Below, in pieces: positions 40,691 through 49,543 of a DNA stretch of 53,141 nucleotides. The notes beneath the pieces were generated by a model. The model was given only the letters and a program-made list of their open reading frames with translations. It had not been told where the DNA came from and made no database searches. A program made the translations under genes and the position numbers. Every line of letters begins with the position of its first letter. The stretch's first letter is position 1. Source of the stretch: NCED01 sp035493955 (lineage in GTDB: Bacteria; Pseudomonadota; Alphaproteobacteria; Caulobacterales; Caulobacteraceae); contig DATJHI010000024.1 of the NCBI GenBank assembly GCA_035493955.1, forward strand, positions 1 to 53,141. Direction: 5' to 3'.

Positions 40691-42027
40691 TCACGCGACG
40701 CGGTACAGCCGTTCGGTCGGATCGTTTAGCGGCTGATCGCCGGCGACCATCGCGGTGTCCCGCCAGAGGTAATCGCCTGTGAGGCTGACATGCGCCCAGC
40801 CCATCGGGGACAGATGAGCTATGAGTGGGTCCGGCGCGGCCACGCCGCGAGAGCGCAGGTGCTCGACCGATCGTTCCATATATAATGTGTTCCAAAGCGC
40901 GATCGCGGCGATCACCAGGTTCAAACCGGAGGCCCGATGCTCCTGGTTTTCCCGCCTCGCTTGACGAGCGACTTCCACTGCTTGGTCGCAAACGGCAGCG
41001 GCGAGTCGTCGGGCAGCTCCCGGCGACCTGTACGATTGGCTGCGCGCAGCAGATCGAGCGCCTTCAGCAATGGGGCCCCGCCCGGGCCGGCCCGAAATTG
41101 GATGTGCTCGAGGAACACTGGAAAGAACCGACGCAATGCGCCGTAGCGCTCGGTGGCGCTGACCAGCGGATCTTCGACCGCCAGCGCGGCGAGGGCCTCT
41201 ACACGAGGGCGAGCAGCTTGAACCTTCCACCAGCCGACCTGAGCATCCAAGTGCTCCATCACGTCGCCGCCGTCCTCGAGCGCTTGGTCGACGGCGCCGA
41301 TGACGCCGGCGAACAGACGCATGATCTGGCTGACTTCACGGCTACTGGCCTGGAACTCGCGCTCGCGGCCGCGGCGCCCCCTGGCGAACAGCGAGCCGAC
41401 CAGTCGGTCGAATGTGTCCACGGCGGCATCGCTCAATCGGCGCTCCAGCTCGACGAGCTGCACCGCCACGGTCGCGCGCCGACGCCTCACGCTGTAGCCG
41501 CTCAGAAGGAAGGCTGGCGCCACAGCCCCTTCACGGGCGAATTGCTCAAAGCGCCGCTCGTGGATTTGGCGCGAAATCTTCGGGTCGATGCCGATGGACC
41601 TGACATAGGTCAGCCGTTCGACGATTTCGGCCATGGCGGTCGAGTTCGCCGTCTCGGGAATCTCCCGCAGCCAGGCCAACCGTGACGACCGGAGCGCCGG
41701 GTCATTGATCAGAAGCAGGTCTATGCGTTCCAGCTGCTCCCCCTGCACCTGGACCAGCAGCTGATCTGCAGCCTCTCGTCTGGCGTGGGCTCGGCCCGCC
41801 AGGCCAATGCGCTCGAGCGTGTCCGGCGGCGGCAGGACAATTCGACGGCCGCGGAGATCCTCCATTACGGCTTCAACGATAGGAGCACCCTTGTCGGTGG
41901 ATGCCGCCGTCCTGGCGGCCAGGGTGACGCTGCTCAATCCAGTCGAGGTCCTCTGGAGAGAGGGTGTAGCGACTAGCGACGTCGTGAGGAGTCTCCGGCG
42001 GCTCGAAGAGCCGCCTCCTTTCGTCAT
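40691..42027 (-). pseudogene. Tn3-family transposase remnant, core deleted
   Basis: The long part (about 42027-40921) matches the N-terminal and middle region of Tn3-family transposases (ERIGLAGRAHARREAADQ, EFARQ-type helices and RRRRATVAVQLVELERRL). Near 40935 the frame changes, and the sequence jumps to the extreme C-terminus: GLNLVIAAIALWNTLYMERS and HLSPMGWAHVSLTGDYLW, ending at 40691. The central catalytic DDE region, several hundred residues, is missing, so transposition by this protein is impossible. The very 5' end is also frameshifted. It is divergent from a complete resolvase gene, as in Tn3-type elements. Confidence 0.85.
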
Positions 42028-42083
42028 GGGGAGAGCAAGCTTCGGCGCGGCATCTGAACCCCCTTGGCTTCTACGGCGGCTCT
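42007..42083. repeat. inverted repeat in tnpA-tnpR gap
   Basis: AGAGCCGCC (42007-42015) and its exact inverse GGCGGCTCT (42075-42083) flank the gap between the transposase remnant and resolvase, where Tn3 elements carry the res site. I could not define resolvase subsites. Confidence 0.4.
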
Positions 42084-42152
42084 AGACGGCGCCCAGCGTC
42101 AATGGGATCAAAGGCTTGAGTGTCTCGAAAGATAGTCTCAAAAAAGGCGCGA

Positions 42153-42704
42153 ATGATCGTCGGCTATGCACGGGTTTCGACGGACGGCCAGAGTGTCCGC
42201 GCACAGGCTGCCGAGCTGCGGGCAGCGGGCTGCGAGCTCGTGTTCGAGGAGACCGCCTCGGGCGCCAAGACGAACCGGGCGCAGCTCAACCGGGCAGTCT
42301 CGCAGCTCGCCGCCGGCGATGTTCTGATGGTGACCAGGCTCGACCGTCTGGCCCGCTCGACTCGCGACCTCTTGAACGTGTTGGCCACGATCAGCGAGCG
42401 GGGCGCAGAGTTCCGCTCGCTGCGAGATGCCTGGGCCGACACAACGACGCCACACGGGCGTCTCATGCTGACGGTTCTTGGCGGCCTGGCCGAATTTGAG
42501 CGCGAGCTGATCCGCTCGCGCACGACAGAGGGAAGGGATCGGGCTCGAGCGCGCGGAGTCAAGCTCGGACGCAAGCCCAAGCTATCTGCGACCCAGCGCG
42601 CGTTTGTCGCGCAAGAGCGGGCGCGGGGCGAGAGCGTTCGTCACCTTGCTAGGGTCCTTGGGGTGAGCAGGGCGACGATTGGACGGATCCCGCCTGCACC
42701 TTGA
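42153..42704 (+). CDS. serine resolvase/invertase (TnpR-like)
   Basis: 183 residues from ATG 42153, with AAAAGG 6 nt upstream; a GTG at 42120 is an alternative. The catalytic serine is in GYARVSTDGQ; other resolvase features are TRLDRLARSTRDLL, HGRLMLTVLGGLAEFERELI and a C-terminal HTH (SVRHLARVLGVSRATIGRI). It resolves Tn3 cointegrates at res sites. The gene is complete, unlike the transposase beside it, so it may still act on res-like sites elsewhere. Confidence 0.92.
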   Translation: MIVGYARVSTDGQSVRAQAAELRAAGCELVFEETASGAKTNRAQLNRAVSQLAAGDVLMVTRLDRLARSTRDLLNVLATISERGAEFRSLRDAWADTTTPHGRLMLTVLGGLAEFERELIRSRTTEGRDRARARGVKLGRKPKLSATQRAFVAQERARGESVRHLARVLGVSRATIGRIPPAP

Positions 42705-42734
42705 AAAACCCATCGCGATAGGTTATCTGCAGCC

Positions 42735-42974
42735 ATGGTCACCGTGCATCGCGCCCACGGCCTGCGCATCGTCATCTTTGTCGATGATCATGAGCCCGCC
42801 CACGTCCACGTGTTCGGTGACGGCGAAGCCAAGATCGATCTCGCCGGCAGCGAGGGCGAGCCTGAACTGATCTTCGCCATTGGCATGACCCGCGCAGACA
42901 TTCGCCGGGCCATGGGCGTTGTTAAGGAGCAGCAGGCCCACCTGCTGAAGCGGTGGAGCGAGATTCATGGCTGA
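42735..42974 (+). CDS. DUF4160-family protein
   Basis: 79 residues, with the DUF4160 pattern: IVIFVDDHEPAHVHVFGDGE, then AKIDLAGSEGEPELIF and a C-terminal helix (DIRRAMGVVKEQQAHLLKRW). Its stop overlaps the start of the DUF2442 gene by 8 bp, so the two are an operon. DUF4160/DUF2442 pairs recur on mobile elements and have been proposed as toxin-antitoxin-like modules, but no activity can be read from the sequence. It is probably cargo of the old Tn3-type element. Confidence 0.85.
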   Translation: MVTVHRAHGLRIVIFVDDHEPAHVHVFGDGEAKIDLAGSEGEPELIFAIGMTRADIRRAMGVVKEQQAHLLKRWSEIHG

Positions 42975-43368
42975 CATTTCGGACGCACAGATCGATGCCG
43001 CCCTCGAGCGCGGAAAGCTTGTTCTGGAAACCGCGCCCCGGGCGGCCTCGGCGCGCTACGACCGAAATCTTGGCCGGGTCGTGGTCGACCTGACGAACGG
43101 CTGCACCTTCGCCTTTCCGCCTCGCCTCGCTCAGGGCTTGGAGGCGGCGACGGACGAGCAGCTTAAGGAGGTCGAGATCCTCGGTGTGGGATATGGCCTG
43201 CATTGGGAGGCGCTGGACGTCGATCTGTCGATCCCCGGCCTTCTGGCAGGCCTATTCGGGACCAAGGCCTACTTGGCCCGCCGCGCGGGCCAAGCGACGT
43301 CGCCGGCCAAGGCTGTGGCCTCGCGAGCCAATGGCGCCAAGGGCGGCCGACCGCGCAAGCATGCCTGA
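42967..43368 (+). CDS. DUF2442-family protein
   Basis: 133 residues from ATG 42967. The DUF2442 core is ASARYDRNLGRVVVDLTNGC, FAFPPRLAQGLE, and VGYGLHWEALDVDLSIPGLL. A C-terminal extension is basic and Gly/Ala-rich (SRANGAKGGRPRKHA), suggesting nucleic-acid contact. It is coupled to the DUF4160 gene. Together they form a small two-gene module on mobile DNA. Confidence 0.85.
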   Translation: MADISDAQIDAALERGKLVLETAPRAASARYDRNLGRVVVDLTNGCTFAFPPRLAQGLEAATDEQLKEVEILGVGYGLHWEALDVDLSIPGLLAGLFGTKAYLARRAGQATSPAKAVASRANGAKGGRPRKHA

Positions 43369-43393
43369 TCGCCTCGGCCGCACGCTCGCCTGG

Positions 43394-43463
43394 GACGTCC
43401 GGTTTCCGCCAGTGGCCCAGTGGGGAAATTCGACCCTTCTGGAGCGCTGGGAGAGTCCGCTTG
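43394..43463 (-). repeat. dispersed intergenic repeat, inverted copy 3
   Basis: Read on the minus strand: AAGCGGACTCTCCC, then AGCGCTCCAGAAGGG, and further on GGAAACCGGACGTCCC. The blocks match those of the other copies, with an expanded middle. Confidence 0.45.
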
Positions 43464-43475
43464 CGGGAGGGCCCC

Positions 43476-44081
43476 CTAGCGAGACCGAACGGCCATTTCG
43501 GGCGCGTTAGCCGGCGCGTCCTTGTCTTCTGCTTCCGCAGCCTCGACGCCGGTCAGCGCCGGCCCGGAAGACGTGGTGAAGGTCAGTTCGAAAGGCTGAA
43601 GCGCCGAGCCCGCCAAGCTGATGAAGTTTGCGTTAGAGATGATACCGGGCCTAAGTTGATCATAGGCAGGATCGTTGTTCATACGAAAACCGTATCGCCG
43701 GTTCGGCGAAACCTCACATCTCATCCGGATCGTCTTCCGGTCATAACTCAGCATGTACTCCTGCCTTTGAGGATTGTCGCAAGGCTTCTCCATTGGCGGG
43801 CGCTTCAGAAATATTCCGTCGCAGCTCATCGCCACATTGAAGGTGATCCGGACGATCAGAATACCCGGCCGCACCACGGCGCCGTTAGTTGGATAAGTGC
43901 TTTCCACGACGGGCGGCGGAATTGATCTGTCCGGTTTGGGTCGGGGCGAAAGGCACTTCGCCTCCGGCTTAACCGTCAAGCCTTCAAGAGACGCCTGAGA
44001 TCGGCTCTCGCCTGCGCCGCCAAGCCCAGCCAGAGTGGCCGCCAGGGCGGCGAACGGAACCTTGGCGTGAGCGGCCCTCAT
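43476..44081 (-). CDS. exported protein with Ig-like (Big_5/SbsA-type) domain
   Basis: 201 residues from ATG 44081, 3 bp after the stop of the upstream lipoprotein-like gene. It has a signal-like N-terminus (KVPFAALAATLAGLGGAGES) and a central domain that reads as SbsA Ig-like: STYPTNGAVVRPGILIVRITFN, then YDRKTIRMRCEVSPN and FELTFTTSSGP. Several cysteines (AMSCDG, KPCDNP, MRCEV) may form disulfides. Probably periplasmic or surface-attached. It is co-transcribed with the 44085 gene. The domain call is by pattern; the role is unknown. Confidence 0.6.
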   Translation of the reverse strand: MRAAHAKVPFAALAATLAGLGGAGESRSQASLEGLTVKPEAKCLSPRPKPDRSIPPPVVESTYPTNGAVVRPGILIVRITFNVAMSCDGIFLKRPPMEKPCDNPQRQEYMLSYDRKTIRMRCEVSPNRRYGFRMNNDPAYDQLRPGIISNANFISLAGSALQPFELTFTTSSGPALTGVEAAEAEDKDAPANAPEMAVRSR

Positions 44082-44084
44082 GGC

Positions 44085-44777
44085 CTAGCGCTTCGTGATG
44101 GCGGGCTGCGTCGGGCCCGCCTTGGTCATGTCCACGATGAGCGACTTCACCGCCGCGTCGCCGGCCGAAATCTTGATGTCCTTTCTTGAATTGTCGGTTC
44201 CGATGAACGGCGCGCTCGCGGCGATCAATTCAGGCGCGATGTCGGCCGCGTCGTTGCTGACGCTATCGGCGCTGGCGGTGACGACCCAGAGGACGACAGG
44301 CGTGGATCCCCTCGTGTCCAGCCCCTTGAGTTCGATCGTCCAGGGATAGCGGGTGATCTTCTGAACCTTGGGCTCCGGGGGTTCTATGCCGGTGCTGAGG
44401 TCCGCCAGAGACGGTTCTCCGGAGAGGCCGCGTACGCCGCCGGACTGGCTGCGAGGGACCTCTCCGAAATTGCCGGACTCCATTGTGGAGAGCGTCCGGG
44501 TGATGACCTTGGGCTCGTCCTGCAGCCAACCGATGGAGACGACGGCGTCACCGTCCGCGACCGTAGTCGTCGGCCGCAGTCCCTTCTGCGACAGGGCTCG
44601 GGAAACGACCTTGGTCAGGTAGACGTAGACAGGATCGGTCGTCGGAATGCGCGGATCAGCCGGGACCAGCGCCACCTCGGCGCCCGGCGCCGGCGCCGAC
44701 TTGCCGTGGGCCTCCACCGACACCGCGACGGGCGCAGCCCCGCACGCGAACAGGCACGCCAATATCGGCGCTAACAT
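44085..44777 (-). CDS. putative lipoprotein, DUF4136-like
   Basis: 230 residues from ATG 44777, with AGGGAGG 6 nt upstream; a longer frame to 44963 runs through the operators and was rejected. A short signal ends in LACLFACG, a possible lipobox. The body (PVYVYLTKVVSRALSQKGLRP, ADGDAVVSIGWLQ, LDTRGSTPVVLWVVTASADS) resembles DUF4136-type periplasmic proteins, but only loosely. It is divergent from blaI, with the palindromic operators between them, so it may be under the same control. The partner gene at 43476 is on the same strand. Confidence 0.5.
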   Translation of the reverse strand: MLAPILACLFACGAAPVAVSVEAHGKSAPAPGAEVALVPADPRIPTTDPVYVYLTKVVSRALSQKGLRPTTTVADGDAVVSIGWLQDEPKVITRTLSTMESGNFGEVPRSQSGGVRGLSGEPSLADLSTGIEPPEPKVQKITRYPWTIELKGLDTRGSTPVVLWVVTASADSVSNDAADIAPELIAASAPFIGTDNSRKDIKISAGDAAVKSLIVDMTKAGPTQPAITKR

Positions 44778-44884
44778 AACCACCCTCCCTTCACGGCCGC
44801 CAAATCGCCGCCCGAACGTCCGGGCGACGGGCGGCGTCTTTCCGCGGATTCGTTTGCCGCCGTGAAGCCGCCGCCGTATTACTA

Positions 44885-44919
44885 CTACCGCGGTAGGCGT
44901 AAGTCTACTACCGCGGTAG
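44885..44919. promoter_or_regulatory. duplicated BlaI-type operators
   Basis: Two identical 12-bp palindromes CTACCGCGGTAG (44885-44896 and 44908-44919), 23 bp centre to centre (about two helix turns). The second overlaps the ribosome binding site region of blaI. BlaI/MecI-type dimers bind such palindromes to repress divergent genes, so both blaI and the 44777 gene may be controlled. Confidence 0.75.
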
Positions 44920-44931
44920 GAGGGCGTGGTG

Positions 44932-45315
44932 GTGGAGAGCAAGCTCGGCAAGCTCGAGCTCAAGGTGATGGATGTCCTTTGGGCCCGCGGCCCGTCCTCA
45001 GTGCGCGAGGTGCAGGAGCAGATCGCGGGCGCGCCAGGGCCGGCCTACACGACCGTCCAGACCACGGTTTACCGCCTTGAACGGAAGAAGGCGGTGCAGC
45101 GCATCGCCAAGGTCGGCAACGCCGACATATTCGAGGCGGTGGTCAGCGAGGCCTCGGCCCAGCGCTCCCTGATCGACGATCTGCTCGCCGTGCTCGGCGG
45201 TCGCGCCCAGCCCTTGATGGCCCACCTGATCGACAGCGGGAAGCTGAGCATCGAGGACCTCCGCGAAGCCGAAAAGCGCCTGCTGCAATTGGAGGAAGAG
45301 GAGAGGCGGGGATGA
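44932..45315 (+). CDS. BlaI/MecI/CopY-family repressor
   Basis: About 127 residues. Three GTG codons (44926, 44929, 44932) are in frame; the last fits AGGAGG (44918-44923) at 8 nt and was chosen. Winged-helix BlaI features: LGKLELKVMDVLWARGPSSV, then AYTTVQTTVYRLERKKAVQR. The dimerisation C-terminus includes SEASAQRSLIDDLLAVLGG. Proteolysis of BlaI by an M56 partner relieves repression; the partner is encoded immediately downstream with a 4-bp overlap. The palindromic operators upstream are the likely targets. Confidence 0.9.
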   Translation: MESKLGKLELKVMDVLWARGPSSVREVQEQIAGAPGPAYTTVQTTVYRLERKKAVQRIAKVGNADIFEAVVSEASAQRSLIDDLLAVLGGRAQPLMAHLIDSGKLSIEDLREAEKRLLQLEEEERRG

Positions 45316-46991
45316 TGCCGGCGGTGCTCAACCACCTCTGGCAATCGACCCTGTTCGGCTGCGCCGTGGCGCTTGTCGCCCTTATCCTGCGCAAGAGCGG
45401 CGCGGGCCTGCGTTTCCAGTTGTGGCTGGCGGCCTCGGTCAAGTTCCTCCTGCCGTTCGCCCTCCTGTCCACGATCGGCGCACTGTTCGCGCCGGTCCTC
45501 GATCCGGGCCCTGGACTGCGGACGATCGGAGAGGCGGCCGATCGTTTCCCGGAATTCCTGAACAGCGGACCAGTCGTTGGAAAGGACATGACCCCCATCT
45601 TCGATCCGGCGCCCTGGCTGCTCGCCGTCTGGGCGGCCGGCGCGATCGCGATCTTGGGCGTCCGGTTCTTTCGATGGCGCAGGCTGCGATCCATCCTGCG
45701 CGCATCCCGCCCGCTCCCGTCGGCTGGCCCGCTCCCAGTCAGGGCCTCTCCGTCCGTGCTGGAGCCCGGGCTGTTCGGCTTCTTCAAGTCCGTCGTGCTG
45801 CTGCCCGAGAGCCTGCCTCAGACGCTGCGGTCCGACGAGATCGAGGCCATCCTGGCGCACGAAACCGCTCACTTCCAAAGGCGAGACAATCTGTGGGCCG
45901 CCATCCACATGTTGGTGGAGGGACTCTTCTGGTTCCACCCAATGGTCTGGTGGATCGGCCGCCGACTGATCGCCGACCGCGAGCGGGCCTGCGACGATGC
46001 CGTCGTCCAGTGCGGCCACCGGCGGGCGGTCTACGCCCGGGCCATCCTGATCTCCTGCCGCACCTATCTGCGCTCGTCGCTGGCCTGTGTTTCCGGGGTG
46101 TCCGGCGCCGGCCTGGCGGGCCGTATCGAAGCGATCATGACCTCGCCGGCGCCGGGACGGGCGACCACAGCGCAAATGGCGGTCCTGCTCGCCGCCGGAG
46201 CCCTCGCGATCGCCACGCCATTGCTGACTGGCGCCTTGGGCGCGACGGCGGCGAACGGGCCGGGCGGGGGCTGGGCTTCGCTGTTCGACTCCGGCCCCAC
46301 CCCCGCGCAGGTCGCCCATGACCTAGCCGCGCAGGAGCGGCCGCGGATCCCCGCCCCGTTCGCTCCGGCACGCTTCGACGCCTACGTCGGGGACTACGAA
46401 CTGGGGCCCTATGCGATCCAGTCCATCAGCCGGCGGGGCGACCGGTTCTTCGCCCAATTGACAGGCCAGAACGCCGTCGAGCTCTATCCGGAGGGCGGTG
46501 CGGAGTTCTTCATGAAGGCCGTTCCCGCCCAGATATCCTTCGTGGCCGGGGCTGATGGACGAACCACCGCACTGGTCCAGCACCAGGGCGGGATCAATCT
46601 AAGAATGCGGCGGCTCTCTCCCGCGGCGGCGGCCGACCTGCGCGCGCGGCTCAGCCGTCGCATCGCCGAGAACCGGCCGAGCCCGGGCACAGAAGCTTAT
46701 GTCCGCCGCTGGGCGGCGGCGGCCGCCGCCGGCCGGCTCGACGACAGCCAGATGGCCCATGCCCTGGCGCGCGCGGCGAAAGAGCAGTGGCCGCAGACGC
46801 GGGTCACCTTCAGGACGCTGGGTCCGTTGAAGGACGTCCGTTTCCTGCGGGTGAGCCCGCAAGGCGCGGACCTCTACGAGGCCGATTTCCAGAACCGCCG
46901 GCTGTTTGTCCGTGTCGAGCCGCTCGTGCGCGGCAAGGAAATCGCGCACTTCTGGAGGTTCATGTCCCCAGCAGAAGGAAGCGGCGCGTAA
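45312..46991 (+). CDS. BlaR1-like M56 metallopeptidase with DUF3471-type sensor
   Basis: 559 residues from ATG 45312, overlapping the blaI stop. Transmembrane helices in the first 130 residues and another near residue 295 flank the zinc protease motif AILAHETAHFQRRDN (HExxH near 183), with ERACDDAVV after it. Instead of the penicillin-binding sensor of BlaR1, the periplasmic C-terminus (about 350-559) resembles the DUF3471 and following accessory region seen after S12 beta-lactamase-type domains: AYVGDYELGPYAIQSI, then AENRPSPGTEAYVRRW and a RVTFRTLGPLKDV segment. It probably senses a cell-wall or small-molecule signal and cleaves BlaI. A class-C-type hydrolase gene follows. Confidence 0.82.
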   Translation: MMPAVLNHLWQSTLFGCAVALVALILRKSGAGLRFQLWLAASVKFLLPFALLSTIGALFAPVLDPGPGLRTIGEAADRFPEFLNSGPVVGKDMTPIFDPAPWLLAVWAAGAIAILGVRFFRWRRLRSILRASRPLPSAGPLPVRASPSVLEPGLFGFFKSVVLLPESLPQTLRSDEIEAILAHETAHFQRRDNLWAAIHMLVEGLFWFHPMVWWIGRRLIADRERACDDAVVQCGHRRAVYARAILISCRTYLRSSLACVSGVSGAGLAGRIEAIMTSPAPGRATTAQMAVLLAAGALAIATPLLTGALGATAANGPGGGWASLFDSGPTPAQVAHDLAAQERPRIPAPFAPARFDAYVGDYELGPYAIQSISRRGDRFFAQLTGQNAVELYPEGGAEFFMKAVPAQISFVAGADGRTTALVQHQGGINLRMRRLSPAAAADLRARLSRRIAENRPSPGTEAYVRRWAAAAAAGRLDDSQMAHALARAAKEQWPQTRVTFRTLGPLKDVRFLRVSPQGADLYEADFQNRRLFVRVEPLVRGKEIAHFWRFMSPAEGSGA

Positions 46992-47316
46992 ACCAAGGGG
47001 CCCGGGTCCGCTTTCGGTCGAGGGTCCAATGGCCGATAACCACCCCGGATTGTCGTTGCCAGCATCCGCATCGTAGTGACCGGCTACGTGACCCCCTTCG
47101 GCTGCTAGCTTCGCTCCTGGAAGCTGACATTCGGGTGCTCGCCAGGTGAGCTGAACGCAGCGAACGCAGATGTTGGGAAGGCCTGTCGTCGCGAGGCTCC
47201 TGATCAGCTGGGGCGCTCGATTGGGCCTTCGATCGGATTGTCGGGACGGCAAGGCTCGTGCAGTTGACAAGCGTAAATCTTGTCTGTCGAGTGCGTCCTC
47301 CTTTAGGGAGACATCG
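46992..47316. other. intergenic region between M56 gene and serine hydrolase
   Basis: 325 bp without a recognisable gene. The frame of the hydrolase is open upstream to 47170 but that part has no family character. I see no operator palindrome like those at 44885. Confidence 0.4.
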
Positions 47317-48438
47317 ATGAAGGCCCTGGCCCTTGTGTTCGCCGCGGCGCTGAGCCTCCAGGGTTCGCCCAATCAGGCTGAGGACTTAGCGCCCCGCGCT
47401 AAGAGTGCGATCGACGAGGCCATGCAGACGGCGATGCGCGAGCAGGCGGCGCCTGGCGGGGCGGTGGCGGTGATGGACCATAGCCGAATCCTCCTCGCCA
47501 AGGGCTGGGGCCTGGCCAACCTGGAAGATGGGACGCCGGTAACGCCGGACACCGTGTTCCGCATCGGCTCCCTGACCAAGCAATTCACGGCGGCATCGGT
47601 CCTGCTGCTGGCCGAAGATGGCAAACTCTCGCTGGACGACCGGGCTGTTCAGTACCTGCCTGATCATCCTCAACTCGGCGAGGTCACGCTGCGTCAGCTC
47701 TTGAATCAGACGGCCGGGCTCGCTGATCTCGTCGGTCGGCCCGGCTTCTTCGACCGCGAGAGCATGTGGCGGCACACGCCGGACGAGGTCGTCCGCTATG
47801 TCCTGGACAAGTCGCCCCTATTCACCTTCCCGCCCGGAGATGGGTGGGCCTATTCCAACTCCAACTACGAGATCCTTGGCCTGATCGTGGAGCGCGTGTC
47901 CGGTCAATCTCTCGGCACCTTCATGAAGGCGCGCCTGTTTGACCCGCTCGGGCTGAAGGATACTGCCTTGGACGACGAGCGCGACATCGTCCCGCACAGG
48001 GCCTCGGGTTACGACCGGACGCCAGGGGGCTGGAAAAACGCGGCGCCCCTCAGCCTCACCGTACCCTACGCCGCCGGCGCCATGCGCTCCACGGCTAGGG
48101 ACCTTCTGGTCTGGGAAAATGCCCTCGTACACGGCCGCGTGCTTGGCCCCGAGATGCTGCGCCAAATGCTAACGCCTGCAGTGTTGAAGGACGGTTCGAC
48201 GCCCATGAGCCGCGGGGCCGAGGGCAAGCCCGCGCCCGTCTTTTACGGGCTCGGCGTCTTCATGACCGGCGCCCCCAAACATCGGATCTTGGACAACAGC
48301 GGCTCGGTCAACGGCTTCTCCTGCGAACTGTCCGCCGATCTGGCCGAGGACCGCATCACCGTCGTTCTTTTCAACACACTACCCAACGCGAAGCTGCCCA
48401 CCCGAGCCGTCATTACGGATGCCGCGAGGGGCCCGTGA
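47317..48438 (+). CDS. class C beta-lactamase-type serine hydrolase
   Basis: 373 residues from ATG 47317 with AGGGAG upstream. A signal peptide (MKALALVFAAALSLQGSPNQA) is followed by the S12/PF00144 fold. The nucleophile is in GSLTKQFTAAS (SxxK), the second motif is YSNSNYE (YxN), and the third region reads DNSGSVNGF where many members have HSGG, so the usual His is Asn. It is exported and may act on peptidoglycan peptides or esters; beta-lactamase activity is not shown. It stands downstream of the BlaI/M56 pair, whose sensor domain resembles the accessory domain of this family. Confidence 0.88.
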   Translation: MKALALVFAAALSLQGSPNQAEDLAPRAKSAIDEAMQTAMREQAAPGGAVAVMDHSRILLAKGWGLANLEDGTPVTPDTVFRIGSLTKQFTAASVLLLAEDGKLSLDDRAVQYLPDHPQLGEVTLRQLLNQTAGLADLVGRPGFFDRESMWRHTPDEVVRYVLDKSPLFTFPPGDGWAYSNSNYEILGLIVERVSGQSLGTFMKARLFDPLGLKDTALDDERDIVPHRASGYDRTPGGWKNAAPLSLTVPYAAGAMRSTARDLLVWENALVHGRVLGPEMLRQMLTPAVLKDGSTPMSRGAEGKPAPVFYGLGVFMTGAPKHRILDNSGSVNGFSCELSADLAEDRITVVLFNTLPNAKLPTRAVITDAARGP

Positions 48439-48504
48439 ACTTAAGGCAAGGAGCGGCCCCGTGCGTCTGCTGGCTGCCGATGTCTGCTTTTCCGGCCGGC
48501 CTGC

Positions 48505-48544
48505 GCCAGGAGCGGACGTTGGCGCCGCTCCAGGAACCGGACGT
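48505..48544 (+). repeat. dispersed intergenic repeat, copy 4
   Basis: The best copy: GCCAGGAGCGGACGTTGG, then CGCCGCTCCAGGAACCGGAC and GT. It lies between the serine hydrolase and TPR genes. Confidence 0.6.
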
Positions 48545-48598
48545 TTCCGCAGGATGGTGGATTGGGGCGACCGTCACGGCCGGCGTGACATCGCCACG

Positions 48599-49543
48599 TC
48601 ACCAATCCCCGGCGTCGTGGGCCGACGGGTCCAGGCGTTCCAACTCCGCCCACGAGGTCAGGCGCCGCAATTCCGAGGAGCCGCACACCGAGGCCGCTTC
48701 CTGCACCATCGGCATGGCCGACTGCACATCGCCCTTGGTGAGATAGTATTGCCCGGCGAAGACCGCCCCCTCGCATTCGCCTTCGTCGCTCTGGGCGTCG
48801 GCGGCTTTGCGCATGGCCGGCGCGGAAACCTTGCCCTCGAACAGGTCGAAGATCCGCGCCGGCCACTGGCTCATGTCCAGCGAGGCCTTGCCGGCCCTGT
48901 ATTCCTCCGCGTCGTCTTCGTGAGCCCGCATGCGCGCGATGTGCAGCCACAGGACGGGGTAGTAGTCTCCCGGCGTCAGCCGGATGACCTCCCGGAATTC
49001 CGCCGCCGCCTCGTCGTATCGGCCGAGATTGAAGAGGGTCTTGGCCTTCGCGTCCATGGCGACGTTGAACTGTGGGGCCAGACGAATCGCCTGGTCGAAA
49101 TCCGCCAGCGCCTGATCGTGGTTCTTCAGCAGATTATCGAACGACCCGAGCTCTTGATAGAAGCAGGCGACCTGAGGGGCGAGTTCGATTGCATGGGCGA
49201 GGTCGCCGCGCCCTCCCTTCAAGTCACGTCTGTAAGCACGGTCAAAGGCCCGCGCGTGATAGGCCTCGGGAAAGTTCGGCGCCAATTCGATGGCATGGCT
49301 TTCGTCGGCGATCGCCTGATCGTACTCGCCCGAAGCGGAATGGCCGCGGGCGCTGACAACATAGGCGAGCGCCCGCGCCCTGGCGCCAACCTGAGCGGCC
49401 TCGCTGCAGGATTTGGAGTGGCCGTTTCCCTGGCCAGGGCCTCGCGACACGGCTTCGCGCGCGGCAAGGCCGGACGCCGCAGCGCCAGCAGCGACCAGCG
49501 TGCAGCCGCCCGCCAGCAACAGAAGGGCCAAGCCCACCTTCAT
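48599..49543 (-). CDS. exported TPR-repeat protein
   Basis: 314 residues from ATG 49543, chosen for GGGGAG 6 nt upstream. The N-terminal signal (MKVGLALLLLAGGCTLVAAG) may carry a lipobox. Several tetratricopeptide repeats follow: GEYDQAIADESHAIELAPNF, HDQALADFDQAIRLAPQF, GRYDEAAAEFREVIRLTPGD. The C-terminal third (from about 215) has less clear helices and two cysteines. TPR proteins are adaptors for protein assemblies, here in the cell envelope. There are no obvious operon partners. Confidence 0.85.
   Translation of the reverse strand: MKVGLALLLLAGGCTLVAAGAAASGLAAREAVSRGPGQGNGHSKSCSEAAQVGARARALAYVVSARGHSASGEYDQAIADESHAIELAPNFPEAYHARAFDRAYRRDLKGGRGDLAHAIELAPQVACFYQELGSFDNLLKNHDQALADFDQAIRLAPQFNVAMDAKAKTLFNLGRYDEAAAEFREVIRLTPGDYYPVLWLHIARMRAHEDDAEEYRAGKASLDMSQWPARIFDLFEGKVSAPAMRKAADAQSDEGECEGAVFAGQYYLTKGDVQSAMPMVQEAASVCGSSELRRLTSWAELERLDPSAHDAGDW

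Noticed and set aside
44778..44963. Upstream extension of the 44085 gene
   Set aside because: It runs through the BlaI-type operators, while ATG 44777 has a clear ribosome binding site.
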